Part shown: positions 11,206 through 23,759 of the stretch, one piece after another
Position numbering within the stretch: position 1 is the stretch's first letter
How the letters are laid out: each line of letters begins with the position of its first letter
Source of the DNA: Sipunculus nudus
Taxonomy: Eukaryota; Annelida; Sipuncula; Golfingiida; Sipunculidae
Direction: 5' to 3'
Assembly (NCBI GenBank): GCA_026874595.1
Contig: CM049308.1
Location: 76,123,124 to 76,187,123, forward strand
Length of the DNA stretch: 64,000 bases
Notes under the pieces: generated by a model
Told to the model about the DNA's origin: nothing
The model's database searches: none
What the model saw: the letters and a program-made list of their open reading frames with translations, nothing else
Translations under genes and position numbers: made by a program

Positions 11206-12756
11206 CAGGGGCCAGGGAAGAACCAATAATATCTTGGTAAACAGGCAGATTCAGTGCTAATGTTAAGCCTTGAGAGATGTATGAACTTTACCCAGAGCCA
11301 TTCTAGTCTGAAATATTAATATTTACTTATTTAGCACCTTTCTCCTGTCTGAAATATTGCTTTTGAGCACCAAACTCTGGCATGAATTCCAAAGACACTC
11401 AACAGGTATCACACCCATTAACAATGTAGCTGATAACAGGTTTACCAAAACCCCCTTTGATGTTCACGGCACTAAAATTACGGCCTCTGGTCTGTATTGC
11501 CTCTGTCTCTGCCTCAAGAACATGACGACAGGTAACAATAACAACATCTTTGGAATAGAATACCATTTGACAGAAGATTAAATTAAACACCACTTCTAAG
11601 CTAAAAATAAATTCTCATTTCTTGACTCATAAAACAACCACAAATGTAAATATCGCAAATCTGCATTTTTCGACATTTGGGTTGTTAATCATTCACTATT
11701 AATGGTGAAATGCTCGCCAATGTTAACAAAAATAACAAAGTACTATTATTTGGTTGTGACAAGCAGCAAGAAACTCAAGCTAAGGAAACAAAGTTATTCA
11801 AAGAAAACTTTTTGTAGGTATCATATGTCAACTGCACATGTTTGGCGGGCAGAAAATGTAATGAGGAAGTCAGGGAAATGTAAACATTAACTTGTCAAAA
11901 TGTATCAGTCATATCAGTGTTTATTATTATTGTTCTGATAAATTTGTGCCTGACTGACAAAACATAACAGCCCTGCACAAGTTCTCCAGCCTGACTGTTC
12001 AGCAGTCAATATTTGCATCATTTATGATGACCGGCTACTTGTAGCAGAGCGAGTGATGTGTTTAAACCGGATAAATCCCATGATGCCTGCACATAACATG
12101 GTCAGACAACAATCCAAATATCCCGAGGGATATATAGAGACCAAAATGGTTTCTTATAACAAAGCCCTGGGCCTTGAAGATTAAGCTTTTTACTGCTGCT
12201 TTTACTCACAGAGCTACCACTGTGGCTCAGCTCTGACGTTCGTGAATTCTTACAAATTGACAGACTTTAACCAAGGCAAGTTTTCTGTCCCCTGATTGGT
12301 TGACTCTTTTTCCCACAAAAAGATGTTAACTTGTCACCATAAGCTAAAAAATAAAATAAAAATCACTGCACCTGCTAAAAGCAAAAACCAGTCACTCCAA
12401 AAAAAACACAAACATTCTTTTTCCCCTTTGCAGCTACTATATATTACCAGCTGCTACTGTGAAACACAAAACGTTTTAAAACACCACAGCAGTGGTTCCT
12501 GTCCCGGATATGTCACAACTGTGTATGACAATAAACAAAATTGTAACACATTACTGAATGAAATGGTCAAGGTCACTTGTTACCAAGGTTTGTACCAGAC
12601 AAAAATATTTCACAGTGCGTTAGGAGGTCAAGGTCAATCTCACCTTTTTATGTTCTGAAAGCAGTGATCAGACAACTTGCTTTTTCCTCAGAGATTACTC
12701 CAGTTGTTTAGAAACCTGATATCAGAATGAAATTAAGAACTGCATAAAACAAAACA
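11206..12756. other. AT-rich intronic stretch
   Basis: No gene, mobile element or tandem repeat was recognised. Confidence 0.5.
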
Positions 12757-12832
12757 TGCTCGCTTTTTGCCAAAACAGACTGGCTTTTTGCATACAGACT
12801 GGCTTTTTGCAAACAGACTGGCTTTTGGCATG
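12757..12832 (+). repeat. 19-bp minisatellite, four units
   Basis: Three clear units start CAGACTGGCTTTTTGCA at 12776, 12795 and 12814. They are preceded by a degenerate unit (GCTTTTTGCCAAAA). Confidence 0.92.
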
Positions 12833-15800
12833 CATGGTGAAACCCCTTATTATCATGGATTAATTTTGCCCACATACAGCTGGACAGTGTGAATTATCAA
12901 ATGATTACATTAATTTCTCTAAAAAGGTCATGTTTACATAGGCTACCCATGACCCTTTTTGTCCAGCAGTTAATTATTACCACACTCGGAGGACATCTGC
13001 CATCTATAGTACATGATTCAATTACAAATTAGTCATGCTTAATTAACAAGTCATCGTCATAAATCATAATCTTTCCCACAATTAATGGTCCCCATATGAT
13101 TTACTGATGAGAATTTATGACCTTAGAGGTAAATATTTATTGCATGCATATTCACCACCGTTATATTCAAATGCAATGATCTCATTGATACAAAGAAGAT
13201 GTTTGACTTGCTTAACTGCTCCCTACTAAAAAGTAAATTTAGAAAAAGAATAATTTTGACATGATGCAAATCATCACTAATGCAGTTACAGGTATACATG
13301 TTCTTACAATTTTTTAAACATCAAACTTTTTATCAACTGTCCTGGCACTATTATATGTAAAAAATAGTAATATTCCTAAGATAAATTATGTGATTATATG
13401 TTCACAATTATTACTTTATCATTGTAAGAGTCCCACACTAGTGACACAGAAAAATCCTAACCCCTTTTCAGGAACCCTGTATAATTTTAAAATTATATGC
13501 CTGGAAATGATTTAACAGAAACCAGTGGTTTCTACAGTGAAATTTTAAAGATTTAGTGTGTTTATAGTGAGTGAAAGCTGACAACTAAAGTGTTCCCATC
13601 TCTAAATTTATGTACTATAACTTAAATGAAATACAGAGAACATTTATAAAAGAGAAAGGATGCCAATATGGCTGTGAAACATGCTGAACTTCTACATGGG
13701 TACATAGGCTTTCAACAGAAGTCTACCATCTTCCATCAACCTGAGACTTGACCATAAACCTCTGCCAAACAAAATTGAATCACCTTATACATCTTGACAA
13801 ACCTACAATTTACAAAACGAGACTATATTTAGGAGTAACCACTATATGAACTGCAGGGAGCTGTATGCAAGCACAAGATTCAAGTGTTCATAAAACGTGC
13901 CATATGGAACATGGTGCAGGATGTAAGCTCAGCAGGAGCAGATGTTTAACATTATGTAATCGTTGTATCATCCTGACAAAACGCATCAAGAAAACGAGTT
14001 ACATGAAACACTCCACAACAAGACCTCCCAATCTGCTGTTTCACTTCATATGTACATGGTTCATCTTAATGTTTGGTGCTGTCTTAAAAAAAAATACTCA
14101 GAACTTCCATGTTGTATTGTGATCATACATTTCAAAAATCTTATTTTGACTTATAATCATAAAATCTCAACATTGATGCTGTCTTAAAATTACAATGAAA
14201 TACTTTAAAACCACAATGTTGTCTAATAATGATTTATCTTCAAACTTAGTCTAAAACCCTAGACATAATCTCAAACCCCTTCACATTGTCACAAACCCTA
14301 GATGTGATATTTTAATCACATAATCTCAAAATCTGATGCAGAACTTTTAATTCCAAAATCTAAAGCCATGCCACAGTTAAATGATGGCATCATCTTCAAC
14401 ACTCGACTATTAGTTTTTTCCTATGTGAAAAATTCAAAACCAGAGTACACATTCATATTAATAATTAATTAGCTTCACAGGCATGATAAATGATCGAAAT
14501 TATATAAGTGATGATTCTCTATCGTTAACCTCATTGTTACAACTTGTACTGTTTCGAAGTAAGACAGAGGCAGCTGGTGTTATCACTAGGATGTCAACAG
14601 CAGGAGGATAAATCACACAAGTACATGTATATTCTTTGTCCCAAAGATGATGTGGGGATGTTATGTGGTGAAACCTTAAAACTATGACCACCAACAGGAC
14701 CTCAATTAAGTGGACACATTTTCGAGGTGTTCGTGTATGTGAGGTCCCCTTTTGAAGAGCAAAAATGTACTGGGACTGTGACCAAGTGGCAGTTATTTTG
14801 AGGTGGTCCCTTATCATTGGTGGTTGTTATGTGAGGTTTAAGTGTACAATCATAGTCTTTGAAATAAATGAGTTAATCTGGTTATAATACCCCCACTTGC
14901 TTCTCCCTATTTCTACCCATACTAAACCACCAAGTATTATACTAAAATATGTACCAGTGCTATGTATACAAAAAATCATTTCTCACTGAAAACTTGAAGG
15001 CCTGTAAAAAAGCCAACCAAACACATACTTGTACTGTGCATGTTTTAACAAAACTCAGAAACACCACTGCATCGGTATGAACTTATCACATCTCTGTTTA
15101 TATAAGGATATTACATATGACATACCTGTACATCAATAAGAAGTGAGGGGTGGGAACAACTAACAACTCATACCTCCCCTGAGTACACAAAGGTTAACCA
15201 CATGGGACAGGGGTGTGGCCTTCTGTGAAGTGGAACACAGGATCGTATTCTATAATATTCATGTCAATATGAGTTTTGAAGATTAAAATTTAAATGGTCT
15301 TTGTTGCTCAAAACCAACCCTTGTTTATATGTATTTAGCTACATGCAGAACAAACCTGGACAAGTGTTTGTGTGTAGAGAAAAGACTTGTTACCTGGATG
15401 GATATATATTATTACATATATAATATTATTATATATATGCATTTGTACAGCAGGCCAATAAGGGTGGCTGACCATTCAAGAGTTGAGCACTGACAGGGCA
15501 GAAGGTTAAATCAATATGACTTCTTTACATGAGGTCACTTTAGGAATGTGAACATTGACCTACATATGAGTGCAAGAAAACTAAAAACTGTTGACACTTT
15601 GGAACAGTGTTCCATAACCTGCCACAGATTCAACTATGTAGGCCACATTGCTCTCCTGCGTTCAGTTTTTATATCCATTCCACTTGGACTCTATACAGGG
15701 ATTCTGTGTTTTAATTTAAGTAGCATACATGAAAGCTGTTTAATATTCTCTGCCTATTTAAACACTATTTTACAATATGGCATTCTGGGTGTGCATGTGA

Positions 15801-18800
15801 ATGTACATATGATACATTTATATATCAATATCACAATATATTCCAGCTGTAAATGCTGATCTAAAATTGTCAAGGGATATGTATTGTTTAACAACCACCA
15901 GGTGGCTCTGCATGTCTCAATCTTTTTATCTGACTTAAATGAGTACTTTTTATAATTCATTTCTTTTTATTATATTATATCAAGGGCATTTTATTCTTTT
16001 AAATAATAAGGATTAGCCCACTGTCTGTAGCTGACACTGACTAATTAAAGAGGATGAACATTCCTGTATCATTCAAGCAGTATGATATGTAACAATATAT
16101 TAGCATGAAAATTGAACCCTCTGGAATTTCAGATTTTCTGATAATTCAGGATTGATATAATCCATAAGTTATATTCATTGTTATTTAGAAATTATAGCAA
16201 CAGTTCCTAACCTCCACAGTAAATTAGGTTTTAACCCATGGCCTTTCATTCCAAAGATAAAGACCTGAATGAATTACAAGCCTACTTCTTGATCCTTACA
16301 ATCCTTAATATAAAGTCATAACTATATTATATAACCCTAAAGATTAAAGATTATCCCCTGAGATTATTTCCAAAGAGAACATGCCCCTGAATGCTCACAT
16401 GTAATTACCAGATCAGATTTAGAGGCCGAGCCTGGAGTATTCCCCTATCTACCTAATGTCAACATTTTATTTTCTATCTCCCTGCGATCACACCCACCCC
16501 CTTCTGGGCCTGTTAAATAAACCCCACACCGCATGACCCCTGTTCCAGCTTCAGCTTCGCAGCATCAGCACGCTGGTATTGACATACACCTGGCCCCAGC
16601 GATGATCACCAATCTCCCACATTACCTGGTCTTTTTTTACAGAGATTTACAACCTTTACTTCATCTGATGTCGTGGTGTGCAGCAGATACACAGGTGTAC
16701 TTATAGAACTATACCATACCTATGTAATTATATAATAACCACCTGACAGTCACAAAATGCATGTCATTTGTTAGTACAAAAGATTCCTTTTTTTAAAGTG
16801 CATTAAAGTCATCTTGAAAAAGGTATATATTAATCATGCATTAGTCATGTACACTGAACAATGTAAGAGTAAAAGTCACTCCAAAGGGCAAATATTTGCC
16901 CTGGGTCATCAATGTAATCACAGGATTCATACCAGTACTAATTTTAGAACCAGAGAATGCATTACAGTATTAGCTACACTTTGATACTGTCAAGAATTTA
17001 CTAAATCCTGTAATATCCTGAATGCAAAGAAAAACACTTAATGATTGCACTGGGAGATAAATTATCCTTTTAAAGTTCACTAACTGGGCAAGCACATTGT
17101 AATATCACTTATTTAGCTACACTGATCACTAGCTTGTGAAACCAGGAGACTGTGATGTACATACATGTAGCTCAGATTTTAGTATAAAATGCACTTTAAG
17201 GTATGGATAAATCTGTAGTATGTAAACATCACATGAGAAATATATGCAACTGTTTTATGAGAAATCTACTGAAAACATAAAGTCACGGATAGCAGATTAT
17301 AATGGCTAAACATTACTCAGATGATCATATGACATCAGCATAAGAAGTGTGCTGAGAAATTTCCTGACGACAGAAAAGAACTTTTATATATTCATTCACT
17401 CTAATAATTACAAGAGTAAAATATGATAAACTAACATTTCTCCAAGTATAAATAATGTTACTATAACCAAAACAAGATAATTCTGAAAAACTGAATCTGG
17501 AAGAATTACAGTGATTAAAGCAAAACAAGGAAATCAATGGGGGATATAGTACACACTGGATGGATTACTAACAGATAACGTCTGGAATGTGAACTTGATG
17601 ATCTATATATAAAGACAAATTACACATAAAAGACAACTTTGGTATGTGGACTGATGAATTTCAGGTGCTCTGTGTTGAACAGTACACAGCTTGCTCCAGC
17701 TGTACCGCATGACCTCAGATCCGACCTCCAGGATCTGCAAGCAGACAGACAACCAGACCAACAAAACCACAACTATCTGTCAATGTTTGTCTTCGGGTCA
17801 GCTGACCATACTAGGATAAACAGTGTGCCATAATTACATGTTTTACAGCCCCTATAGTGTTAATCAGACACTAGTTTCTCTGAAATATAATACTCTGTAC
17901 ATGGTTAAAAACTGTGTGGATATTTCACATACTAAATGCCAGCATGTACATGAACTATATAATTTTTAAGCTAGGATAACAGTCTGAAGTTTGTCCTGTC
18001 TCACATGAGTATATTTTATGTGTTTGTGCTTGTTTTTACTATACTCTATAAATTTATAATATAATTTATAATTTCTATATAAAAAGGTTATGCCCACAGC
18101 CTGTATTTGCCAAATTAAATGGAAAACTGAAAACATAAATAACTCAATTAATGTGGTACAAATATTTATACTCAGGCAATAAATATTATTACTGATGAAT
18201 AAATCTACAGAAATTTAATATGATCATTTGGTATCATTGTCTAAATGAGCCTGCTTCACATTTTCATACACTACAGATATGATATACTATATATATCACT
18301 AACAACTATGATGGTAATGAACTGAATTTAAGACCATAATAGGCAGGGCACCAAGTGATCATATGCAGCTTCAATTTGATTCCAGAGCCTCAATGTGAAA
18401 TCAGGAAACTGAACACTATTGGCAGGCTCACTTCTACTTTTCTTTACAGATTTATTGGGATAACTGTATTACTGTCTGGTACCTTTAGCTGAGACCTTTA
18501 CATACAGGCTGATCCCTAAAATTAAGACTAGGCCTAAATAACTATACCTGGACCTCCGGACAATAAAAGAAATTTCTTACCTGATTTGCTGGCTTGTATT
18601 AACTGTCAATGGTTGATCCCCATTATGAGAATTCCATGCAATGACTGATCCCTACTCTTAATTCCCTAAATATTTAAGTTACTTGTGTTTGTATTTTCTG
18701 TTTGAATTATGAAAATGGCTGACCAGGTGAACCCTACCACTATGATATTGCTTGTACAGGCTGGTTCCAATGCCAAACACAAAACACTGATCCATTATCC

Positions 18801-19357
18801 TGTTTAATCATACAAATAGAATATTTTCACTGCAGATCAGGTGTAAAACAGATCCACTCACTGTGTAATATGAGTTTACTTTTGTCCTTTAATTTATACA
18901 TTTGTTTATATTTTTTAAACAAAAATAAAAATATTTACATTCAATCCCCTATTCTAATTTTCTTTTTATAACCCTTTCTCACTCAATAATTTAGTTATCA
19001 AGTAAGAAGTATATTTTATAAATAATCCTTAAGATTATTTCCCAGCAGCCGATCTGAGAATGAAATGCAAAAGACTGAAAGAGTGATGTATAACATCACT
19101 ACTGTACATGACCTGGAGTCACAGTGGGTCCCAAGCCTTGCCCTATACCCTGTGCATGTTCAGGGGGTGTTACTGATTTGGTTGCTGATTGGGGCAGGGT
19201 GTCCAGCAGGGCTATGTTCTGCTACAGTAATTACAAGTCTGGAGAATGTACTGCTCCGTCAACCATGTGATCTGAATGGTCAAACTCCTTGGCCACCAGG
19301 GGTCAGGCCCTGCTTCATCAACTTACCAGCTGTCAGACACTTAATAAAATTGTTCAT
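12833..19357. other. AT-rich intronic stretch with isolated GC-richer patches
   Basis: No gene or mobile element was recognised. A GC-richer patch at about 16420-16640 stands out from its surroundings, but it has no long open frame or repeat and could be regulatory. A CTCF-like motif CCACCAGGTGGC is at 15895-15906 on the plus strand. Confidence 0.45.
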
Positions 19358-19460
19358 CTATAACCCTGTCCTACCAAAATACACCACACAAAAAATCCAC
19401 CTATAACACAGTCCTACCAAGATACACCAAACACAAAATCCACCTATAACCCAATCCTCT
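19358..19460 (+). repeat. 43-bp tandem repeat, about 2.3 units
   Basis: CTATAACMCNRTCCT recurs at 19358, 19401 and 19444 with the same downstream text (ACACCAMACACAAAA, then TCCAC). Confidence 0.85.
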
Positions 19461-21203
19461 CTTCATACCTGTATATACCATTTTAAAACTTATCCTTGTT
19501 GGTAATTACACTGCTCAAGTGACAGTTTTGTTTGTTGAGTTAATGTTTGCGCCTGTGCCTACATACACACATATGTCCACTATATCTAAATGCTCGAAAA
19601 CAACAGAAATTGTCACAGAATATATATTAAGTTAACCATATCTAAGTGTTAGGAATTAAATTCTTTCTCATGAAATGTTCTGCAAACAGGGAACATAATA
19701 TCCTTTCCAATACTGGTATGATAAATGAACTGTGAACAAAAGTTTTTGGCCATTCTTAATGAAAACAACATATTACAATAAAGGTCATAGTTATACATTA
19801 TCCAAACCTCTGGAATTAATAAAAACAAACGTGAAGAGATGCATATTTAACTGTACTAGTATAGGAAGTTGGAGAAGTTGATAAGCTGGCTATCCAATTA
19901 CATTATATTTATTTGTCATTGCATCCTGCCCCTGAAATGTCATGACCTCTGCCAATAATATCAAGATGACATAACATCAGTACTTCCCTGATGTTAAGCA
20001 CATTTTAATATAACAACGATGAGTGAGGACCACATGAACCCTGTTCATAAAGACTTGACTTCATTTCAGATGGACAAAACAGTGCAAACTCCACTTGGGG
20101 GGACTTGGTCAGCTAGACTCCATTATCTGTGTCAAACAGACTATAGCAGTAAAATCATGTAAAATCTCAAATAAGAGGACACTCAGTTAAGTCCCCCACC
20201 CCCACCACCAAATACTAGATCTGCCCCTTTATTTGGATCAGCAGAAAATTTAAAACATTCTTTCCTGGATTTCATGGAAATCTGTTCTGTAATTTTAGAC
20301 TGACCCTGGTAACAACAGATAAACAAATAGACAAAGGTGAAAGAATAGCCTCCTTGAAGAAGGTAATAGTCCAGTAAAACAGAACAGGAGCAAACAATCT
20401 TATATCCCCCCCCCCCCCCAGAGTCCTGTCAGAGCATTGGATCATCAGGTCATTGCCTTCTTGTTAAATACAGCAGAGGGCAGCTGGCAACACATAAAAC
20501 AGTCTGTAAAACAACTGTCAGAGACTGCAGATGGTCATGTGGTATTACATGCTGATACCAGTAACCCTCACCCATGCTCCCTCTAACCCTCGCCAATACT
20601 AACCCAGGTCTGTGAACAGGGTTTGAACGACTCGGGATCACACAGAATTCTTAATTTTAATGACATTTTAGGGACCTTTTAAAAGAAGTTAGGACCTTAC
20701 TTTTAGGATAGAGAATACTGTCTCTATTTTTCATATCAATATTTTATATTTGGGTGCCTGACTAAAACATTTTCTGATGACTCTTTTAAAATGAAGAGTT
20801 TAATTTATGAAATTTTTATTCAGTCATAGAATTAAATGCAAATGACCTTTTTTAATATTTACTTAATATCATGAATTTCAAGTACATCATATTTTTAGTT
20901 TCACAATATATAAAGATTTTTAAGAGTGGACAAAAACCTGATGAATGATGCAAGTGAGGCTTACTTTCTTCTCAATCTCTCTCTCTCTCTCTTATTTGCA
21001 AAGAAATATACCAGGCAGGTATGTTTTTCTGGAACATTAATCTACTCACCTGTAAGATTTCTGGTAAAAAAAGTTTTTTACTTTATATATCACCTCAAAA
21101 TCACACGTCTTATATGCGAGATGACTTACATGTGAGTTTTTACGGTAAAAAAGAATGGTGTATCAAAGTGTAAAATTTAGATATTTGTAGGATTACATAA
21201 ATA
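19461..21203. other. AT-rich intronic stretch
   Basis: Apart from a C14 run at 20406-20419 and a short CT run near 20980, nothing was recognised. Confidence 0.5.
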
Positions 21204-21390
21204 ACTAGACATTTCTTGGCACCGCAGGTGCCAGAGTATCCCCAGACATAGTAGGCCCCCCTCCTACAAGAACAGACCCCCATTTTTAGCAGCATATACT
21301 GACACTTGGCATATTTATTGTTTATTCCATCTAACGATCCACAATCTTGTTGAAGATGTTGGTCCTGTGACCATGATCTTTTTAAAGATG

Positions 21391-22990
21391 TGTCCTGTGA
21401 CCTTGACCTTTGATCTCATAACCCCAAAATCAATTTGGGTCTTGCATTTCCAATGGTTCAAATACATGTATAGTTTGAAATCCATACATCAATAAAAGAA
21501 GGAATTATCATCCAGAAACTAATTTTTGGACAGATGGCTCCTGTGACCTTCACCTTTGACCTTGTGACCTCAAAATTGATAGGGGTCTTCCTCTATTGGC
21601 AGATGACTTATATGTGCAAGATGAAAGGTCTGAGATGAAATGTTTGGCTGAAAATGCATCCACATCTTTTTAAAGATGTGTCCTGTGACCTTGACCTTTG
21701 ACCTCATGACCCCAAAATCAATTTGGGTCTTGCTTTTCCAATGGGATATATATAAGTCAAGTTTGAAATCCATACATCAATAAAAGCAGGAATTATCATC
21801 CAGAAACTAATTTTTGGACATATGGCTCCTGTGAACTTCACCTTTGACCTTGTGACCTCAAAATTGATAAGGGTCTTCCACTCTTGGCAGGTGAACTATA
21901 TGTGCAAGATGAAAGATCTGAGATGAATTGTTTGGCTGAAAATGCATCCACAATCTTTTTATAGAGGTTTCCTGTGACCTTGACCTTTGACCTCATGACC
22001 CCAAATTCAATTCCGGTCTTGCTTTTCCAATGGGTCAAATACAAGTCAAGTTTGAAATCCAAACAGCAATAAAAGAAGGAATTATCATCCAGAAACTAAT
22101 TTTTGGACAGATGGCTCCTGTGACCTTCACCTTTGACCTTGTGACCTCAAAATTGATAGGGTTCTTCCTCTCTTGGCAGGTGAACTATATGTGCAAAATG
22201 AAAGATCTAAGATGAAATGTTTGGCTGAAAATGCATCCACATCTTTTTAAAGATGTGTCCTGTGACCTTGACCTTTGACCTCATGACCCCAAAATCAATT
22301 TGGGTCTTGCTTTTCCAATGGGACATATATAAGTCAAGTTTGAAATCCATACATCAATAAAAGCAGGAATTATCATCCAGAAACTAATTTTTGGATATAT
22401 GGCTCCTGTGACCTTCACCTTTGACCTTGTGACCTCAAAATTGATAGGGGTCTTCCACTCTTGGCAGGTGAACTATATGTGCAAAATGAAAGATCTGAGA
22501 TGAATTGTATGGCTGAAAATGCATCCACAATCTTTTTAAAGAGGTTTCCTGTGACCTTGACCTTTGACCTCATGACCCCAAAATCAATTTGGGTCTTGCT
22601 TTTTCAATGGGACATATATAAGTCAATTTTGAAATCATTACATCAATTAAAGCAGGAATTATCATCCAGAAACTAATTTTTGGACAGATAGCTCCTGTGG
22701 CCTTGACCTTGGACCTTGTGACCCCAAAATTTATATGGATCATCCATTATTGGCAAGTGAGCTATATATTCAAGATGGAAGACCTGGGATGAAAGTTTGG
22801 CTTAAAATGCATCCACAGTATCTTTTAAAATGCCAGTCCAGTGACCTTGACCTTTGACCTCATGACCCTAGAACCTATAGGGTTCTTTCTTTAGTGGTGG
22901 GCCATACATAAGTCATGTTTGAAATCCATATGGCTATCAACACTGGAGATATCATAAGAGGTGTGTGATTTTCACCATATATGGCAATAT
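21391..22990 (+). repeat. 289-bp tandem array with DR1 motifs (higher-order A/B units)
   Basis: Equivalent positions recur at 21391, 21679, 21968, 22256, 22545 and 22834, so the period is 288-289 bp. Units alternate between a GATGTGTCCTG form and a GAGGTTTCCTG form (order A, A, B, A, B, then diverged), indicating a 578-bp higher-order period. Each unit is itself two related halves, one with TGACCTTTGACCT and one with TCACCTTTGACCT. Perfect TGACCTTTGACCT occurs at 21692, 21981, 22269, 22558 and 22848. Confidence 0.9.
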
Positions 22991-23459
22991 TCAAGGTCAA
23001 GGCCACTATCATAGGAAAGGTCATGACCCCAATTTAAATAAGCATCATCCCATAACCCATACCTATGTATATGCATAATATAAAAGAAATCTGTCCATTA
23101 GTTTTTGACTTATAATGCTCACAGTGCTGTAAGGTGGCAATTTAGGGGGTATTAAACGGCACGAAAACTAGTAAAGAATAATAGGTGGCGCCACCAGTTT
23201 CTGGAACATGACAACCCTATCCATGATCTTCCATCAACTTGATTTTGGGATAAATCCATGCAAGATTTCTTGAGATATTAAAGAATTTGTGTGATTTTCC
23301 CCAAAATTGGACCTATTCAAGGTCAAGGACACTCTCCTAGTAAAGGTCATGACCTCATTTTAAATAGGCGTCGTCCTCTTACCCATATCTATACATATAC
23401 CAAGTTTGGTAAAGTTCCGTGAAATATTTTTTGGGTTATCGCGCCAACAAGATTCATAT

Positions 23460-23496
<37 letters not shown>

Positions 23497-23497
23497 G
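23460..23497 (+). repeat. (CGG)12 trinucleotide repeat
   Basis: A pure CGG run just before the 3' hairpin of the element at 21204-23541. Its position matches the CGGACGG tract of the nested element at 42596-43267. Confidence 0.97.
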
Positions 23498-23674
23498 ACC
23501 GGTATGAAAACATAGTATCCCCCGACTTTGTCTGGGGATACAATTAATTTGGTTTAATTAAATACTTCCTAAATGTAAACCACAGTTAAACCATAATAAA
23601 TACAATGGCTCTTTGTGACGTCAAGGATCTAGATCATGCAAGGATAACAAGATTTAACAGTATTCCAATGATCA

Positions 23675-23682
<8 letters not shown>

Positions 23683-23736
<54 letters not shown>

Positions 23737-23759
23737 TATACTGCATATATATATATATG
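23683..23759 (+). repeat. (TA)23 microsatellite with interrupted tail
   Basis: A pure TA run (23683-23728), then CATATATATA and GCATATATATATATATG segments. Confidence 0.95.

Larger units (their letters stand above)
21204..23541 (+). mobile_element. Helentron/HINE-like tandem-repeat element, copy 1
   Basis: The 5' end reads ACTAGA (21204-21209). It is followed by a 6-bp hairpin GGCACC-GCA-GGTGCC (21218-21232) and then GTATCCCCAGAC (21236-21247). The 3' end is a hairpin: GTATCCCCCGAC (23515-23526), loop TTT, GTCTGGGGATAC (23530-23541), with 11 of 12 pairs. The right arm is the exact reverse complement of the 5' C-rich motif. The body holds a 289-bp tandem array, a non-repeated 3' portion and a (CGG)12 tract. 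There is no coding capacity. The layout (5' terminal signal, subterminal inverted repeat, internal tandem repeats, 3' stem-loop, no target duplication) matches what is known of Helentron-derived HINEs and the tandem-repeat elements reported in bivalves. Family assignment is inference. Confidence 0.72.

Noticed and set aside
19065-19406. 113-codon plus-strand frame
   Set aside because: No recognisable domain. It runs into a 43-bp tandem repeat at its end and has no supporting splice signals.
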